This document shows, piece after piece, positions 6,971 through 9,123 of a DNA stretch of 9,123 nt. This stretch comes from Thermoanaerobacterales bacterium UBA4877 (lineage in GTDB: Bacteria > Bacillota > Thermoanaerobacteria > Thermoanaerobacterales > UBA4877): positions 24,519 to 33,641 of the forward strand of contig DHDL01000008.1 of NCBI GenBank assembly GCA_002399345.1, read 5' to 3'. The notes beneath the pieces were generated by a model. It saw only the letters and a program-made list of their open reading frames with translations. It did no database searches and was not told the DNA's origin. A program made the position numbers and the translations under genes. Position 1 is the first letter of the stretch, and each line of letters opens with the position of its first letter.

Positions 6971-7046
6971 GTTTTATGACCGAAAGATTTAGTATTACTG
7001 CTTTGCGTAAGTATCATAATGCTCGTTTAGAAAGGGAAGTTGACAG

Positions 7047-7319
7047 ATGTATTCTAAAACTGTTTATATCGGAAACCCATCCGGTTTGCATGCCCGTCCC
7101 GCTACGGATTTTGTTACCTGTGCGAAAAAATTTTCTTCACGCATTACCATCTGTGAGTCAGGCAGCGAGGAGCAGGCTGTGAATGCTAAAAGTATCGTGT
7201 CACTCCTTACGTTGTCGCTTACACAGGGGAAACAGGCTGTTATCACTGCGAAGGGCTCCGATGAGAAAGAGGCGGTCGATGCATTGGCGGCTTTGATAGA
7301 AGACAATTTTTCCGGGTGA
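7047..7319 (+). CDS. HPr-family phosphocarrier protein encoded within the PTS operon
   Basis: HPr receives phosphate from PEP via Enzyme I and passes it to EIIA proteins. This 90-residue protein has the active site GLHARPAT with His15 (residues 13-20), so it is a true phosphocarrier rather than a Crh-like protein, which lacks that histidine. NAKSIVSLLTL (46-56) matches the NLKSIMGVMSL region of Gram-positive HPr, placing Ser49 at the HPr kinase site Ser46; the following Met-Gly is Val-Ser here. The length and the final acidic helix are normal. ATG 7047 follows AAAGGGA (7031-7037) by 9 nt. Being in the operon, it is probably a dedicated paralogue feeding the neighbouring EIIA, with a general ptsH elsewhere. 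That, and whether it joins CcpA signalling, is inference. Confidence 0.95.
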   Translation: MYSKTVYIGNPSGLHARPATDFVTCAKKFSSRITICESGSEEQAVNAKSIVSLLTLSLTQGKQAVITAKGSDEKEAVDALAALIEDNFSG

Positions 7320-7338
7320 TCGAAAGGGGATGAAAAAA

Positions 7339-7854
7339 GTGTCCGAAAGTGACGCCGTATATAGCTATAGGGATTTCATCGAGAGGATACGGGAAAAGAA
7401 GTTAGGCATTATACTGTATAAGGATAATAGAGCCGCCATAAGTGCGGAGGCCTTTCGGCTGAGCAGTTATACCGGTCTTTTGTTTTTGCTGCAGTTTATA
7501 ATGCCTGTTTTGTTCATTATTATTTACAGTTATATAAACAAAGCATATTGGGGTCTTATGGCCATACCGTTTTATCTTGCTGTTCCCTTTATAATCCCGC
7601 AGAGTCAGACGTTATCAATAGCCACGACAACTTTTGGGCTGTTTGGCATGGTTTGGCACTGGCCGGCATTGGTCATATGCCTGCTTACCCCCGCGCTGCT
7701 CTATAGCTGGGGGGATGGCATATGGTGGGGTTCGCTGCAACTGGTACTTGTACGCGGTATGCTGAAGGATAAGACCTTATTTGACAGGCTATGGCAAGGG
7801 GGATTGATAGCAATCCACGACTACCAAGGAAATTTGTATCAGTGTAAGGAATAG
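7339..7854 (+). CDS. Small multi-pass membrane protein of unknown function, last gene of the PTS operon
   Basis: The family is not recognised. The 171-residue product has a charged N-terminal cytosolic part of about 40 residues (YRDFIERIREKKLG), then a hydrophobic core with likely membrane segments at about 43-64, 72-88, 93-106 and 108-123, and a soluble C-terminal tail (about 140-171) ending in HDYQGNLYQCKE. The core is rich in Trp and Pro (HWP, WGDGIWWG). GTG at 7339 is chosen because AAAGGGG (7323-7329) is 9 nt upstream; the ATG at 7330 abuts that site with no spacer and seems unusable. It begins 19 nt after the HPr stop in the same direction, so it is probably co-transcribed. It shows no PTS, SIS or transporter signature. 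A role in handling the operon's substrate is only suggested by position. Confidence 0.75.
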   Translation: MSESDAVYSYRDFIERIREKKLGIILYKDNRAAISAEAFRLSSYTGLLFLLQFIMPVLFIIIYSYINKAYWGLMAIPFYLAVPFIIPQSQTLSIATTTFGLFGMVWHWPALVICLLTPALLYSWGDGIWWGSLQLVLVRGMLKDKTLFDRLWQGGLIAIHDYQGNLYQCKE

Positions 7855-7869
7855 CGCCGATGAACGGCG
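7855..7869 (+). other. Short GC hairpin just after the operon's last stop codon
   Basis: CGCCG (7855-7859) and CGGCG (7865-7869) pair around ATGAA, starting at the base after the TAG stop. A pyrimidine-rich stretch (TTTTCTTTTT) follows only after about 10 nt, so it is a poor intrinsic terminator alone. It may protect the mRNA 3' end or assist the stronger hairpin at 7913-7954. Confidence 0.35.
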
Positions 7870-7908
7870 AATTTCAAATTTTCTTTTTGTAAAATTGTTG
7901 CGGCAATC

Positions 7909-7954
7909 AAAAAAAGGTCGGGCCCTTCCTGCATATGGAAAAGGCCTGGCCTTT
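7909..7954 (-). terminator. Intrinsic terminator of feoB, possibly bidirectional
   Basis: Positions 7913-7924 and 7943-7954 pair as a 12-bp stem (AAAGGTCGGGCC with GGCCTGGCCTTT, including two G-T pairs), with further pairing inward to a small loop. Read on the minus strand, the stem is followed by a run of seven T (complement of 7909-7915), beginning 14 bp past the feoB stop. On the plus strand the tail is CTTTGAGTTCTTTT, weaker but possibly enough to end the PTS operon too. Confidence 0.75.
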
Positions 7955-7967
7955 GAGTTCTTTTATA

Positions 7968-9123
7968 TCACATTATCAATAAACCGATGACCCTCACGAC
8001 CAACGCTCCGAACCAGGCGATCGCGCATTGTCCTATTACGATGCCGGTCGCCCATTTGCCGCCAAGTTCCCTTTTTATCGAGGCGACTGCAGCTATGCAG
8101 GGCGTATAGAGCAGGCAGAATACGAGCAGCGAGGCTGCCGAAAGCGGGGTTATGGTAGAAAGCAGACTTTGCGTACTCCCGAACAGTACGGAAAGCGTCG
8201 ATACCACGCTCTCCTTTGCCATGAAACCCGCTATCAAAGACGTCACTATGCGCCAATCTCCGAATCCCAGCGGACGGAAGATGGGCGAGATGAATCCGGC
8301 GGCCATGGCGAGGATGCTGTCTTTAGAGTTTGCAACGATGTTCAGCCGCAGATCGAAGGTCTGCAGCAGCCAAACTATGATCGTCGCAATGAAAATAACG
8401 GTGAATGCTCTCTGCAGGAAGTCATTTGCTTTGTCCCACAGCAGCCGGACGACGTTTTTGGCGCTCGGCATGCGGTAATTGGGCAGCTCCATCACGAAGG
8501 GCACGGCTTCCCCTTTGAACATCGTGTTTTTGGACAGCAGCGCAACGATAATGCCCACAAGGATACCGATGAAATAGAGTCCCGTCATGACCAGGCCGCC
8601 GTATTTCGGGAAAAATGCCGCCGTGAAGAAGCCGTAGATCGGCAGTTTTGCCGAGCAGCTCATGAAAGGCGTCAGCATGATGGTCATTTTGCGGTCCCGT
8701 TCGGAGGGCAGCGTACGGCTTGCCATGACGCCGGGCACGGTGCAGCCGAATCCGATCAGCATCGGCACGATGCTTCTGCCGGAGAGGCCGATCTTCCTGA
8801 GCAGTTTATCCATGACGAACGCCACACGGGCCATATACCCGGTGTCTTCCAGTATGGAGAGGAAGAAGAACAGAGTGACGATGATGGGAACAAAACTGAG
8901 AACGGTGCCGACTCCGTTGAAGATGCCGTCGATGATGAGAGAGCGCAGGACCTTGTTGACGTTGATAGCTATTAGTGCAGAATTCGTAATTTCGGTAAGC
9001 CATGTTATGCCGGTCTCCAACAGTCCCTGCAGGAATGATCCGATGACATTGAACGTTAGATAGAACACGAGCATCATGATCCCGATAAATGCGGGGATGG
9101 CAGTATATTTGCCGGTGAGAAAC
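7968..9123 (-). CDS. feoB: Ferrous iron transport protein B, C-terminal membrane part (cut by window edge)
   Basis: FeoB is the inner-membrane Fe(II) uptake protein with an N-terminal GTPase. Only about 384 C-terminal residues are visible; the frame stays open to the right edge (FLTGKYTAIPAFIGI precedes the first in-window Met at 9077), so the GTPase domain lies outside. The two inverted Gate motifs are present: the first with ILEDTGYMAR, GFGCTVPGVMASRTL and the PFMSCSAKLPIY Cys region, and the second with GFMAKESVVSTLSVLFG and the Cys-containing LLYTPCIAAVASIKRELGG. Multiple hydrophobic helices separate them. The protein ends soon after the last helix (VIGLLIM, TGA at 7968-7970) with no long tail. 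It converges on the PTS operon across a terminator and is presumably regulated separately; FeoA and any Fur site would be outside the window. Confidence 0.97.
   Translation of the reverse strand, partial: FLTGKYTAIPAFIGIMMLVFYLTFNVIGSFLQGLLETGITWLTEITNSALIAINVNKVLRSLIIDGIFNGVGTVLSFVPIIVTLFFFLSILEDTGYMARVAFVMDKLLRKIGLSGRSIVPMLIGFGCTVPGVMASRTLPSERDRKMTIMLTPFMSCSAKLPIYGFFTAAFFPKYGGLVMTGLYFIGILVGIIVALLSKNTMFKGEAVPFVMELPNYRMPSAKNVVRLLWDKANDFLQRAFTVIFIATIIVWLLQTFDLRLNIVANSKDSILAMAAGFISPIFRPLGFGDWRIVTSLIAGFMAKESVVSTLSVLFGSTQSLLSTITPLSAASLLVFCLLYTPCIAAVASIKRELGGKWATGIVIGQCAIAWFGALVVRVIGLLIM

Noticed and set aside
6856..7182. Plus-strand frame of 108 codons spanning the SIS enzyme end and the HPr start
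   Set aside because: It overlaps two well-supported genes in another frame, starts inside the SIS gene without a ribosome site and runs through the hairpin.
7330..7338. ATG start at 7330 for the last membrane protein
   Set aside because: The ribosome site ends at 7329, leaving no spacer; GTG at 7339 has a normal 9-nt spacing.
8028..8975. Long plus-strand reading frame (315 codons) opposite feoB
   Set aside because: It is fully antisense to a strongly conserved FeoB frame, its translation is low-complexity and charged, and it has no convincing ribosome binding site.

Overview
The window looks like a chromosomal segment of a low-to-moderate G+C Firmicute, probably a clostridial anaerobe. It has strong AGGAGG-type ribosome binding sites, a LevR-family PTS-controlled sigma-54 activator, a mannose-family PTS permease and an HPr with the Gram-positive regulatory serine. 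No species can be named from the sequence.

Layout. Positions 1-189 hold the 3' end of a gene for a membrane protein, probably an ABC-2 type permease. A sigma-A type promoter follows, then a 945-residue LevR-type activator gene (326-3163). A 108-bp gap carries an inverted repeat that looks like the activator's terminator and overlaps a near-consensus sigma-54 promoter. That promoter faces a tightly packed operon: EIIA (3272-3694), EIIB (3691-4170), EIIC (4194-4955), EIID (4939-5787), a two-domain SIS sugar-phosphate enzyme (5808-6896), an HPr paralogue (7047-7319) and an unrecognised small membrane protein (7339-7854). A hairpin at 7913-7954 separates this operon from the convergent C-terminal part of feoB on the minus strand (7968-9123, cut by the window edge).

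How the parts fit. EIIA and EIIB carry phosphate from HPr to a sugar entering through EIIC/EIID. The cytoplasmic sugar phosphate would be handled by the SIS enzyme, which keeps the Glu/Lys/Glu/His isomerase residues of the GlmS sugar-phosphate domain. The gene order (activator, EIIA-B-C-D, SIS enzyme) resembles the Salmonella gfr (glucoselysine) systems, so an Amadori product or amino sugar is the leading substrate guess; this is inference. The activator keeps both regulatory histidines known from Bacillus subtilis LevR, so operon expression should follow substrate flow through this permease and the general PTS state.

The points most worth checking are the overlap of terminator and sigma-54 promoter, a shared YTTAGTGTCA-like motif at the activator promoter and upstream of the operon promoter, an acidic substitution in the SIS phosphate loop, and the uncharacterised membrane protein at the operon end.
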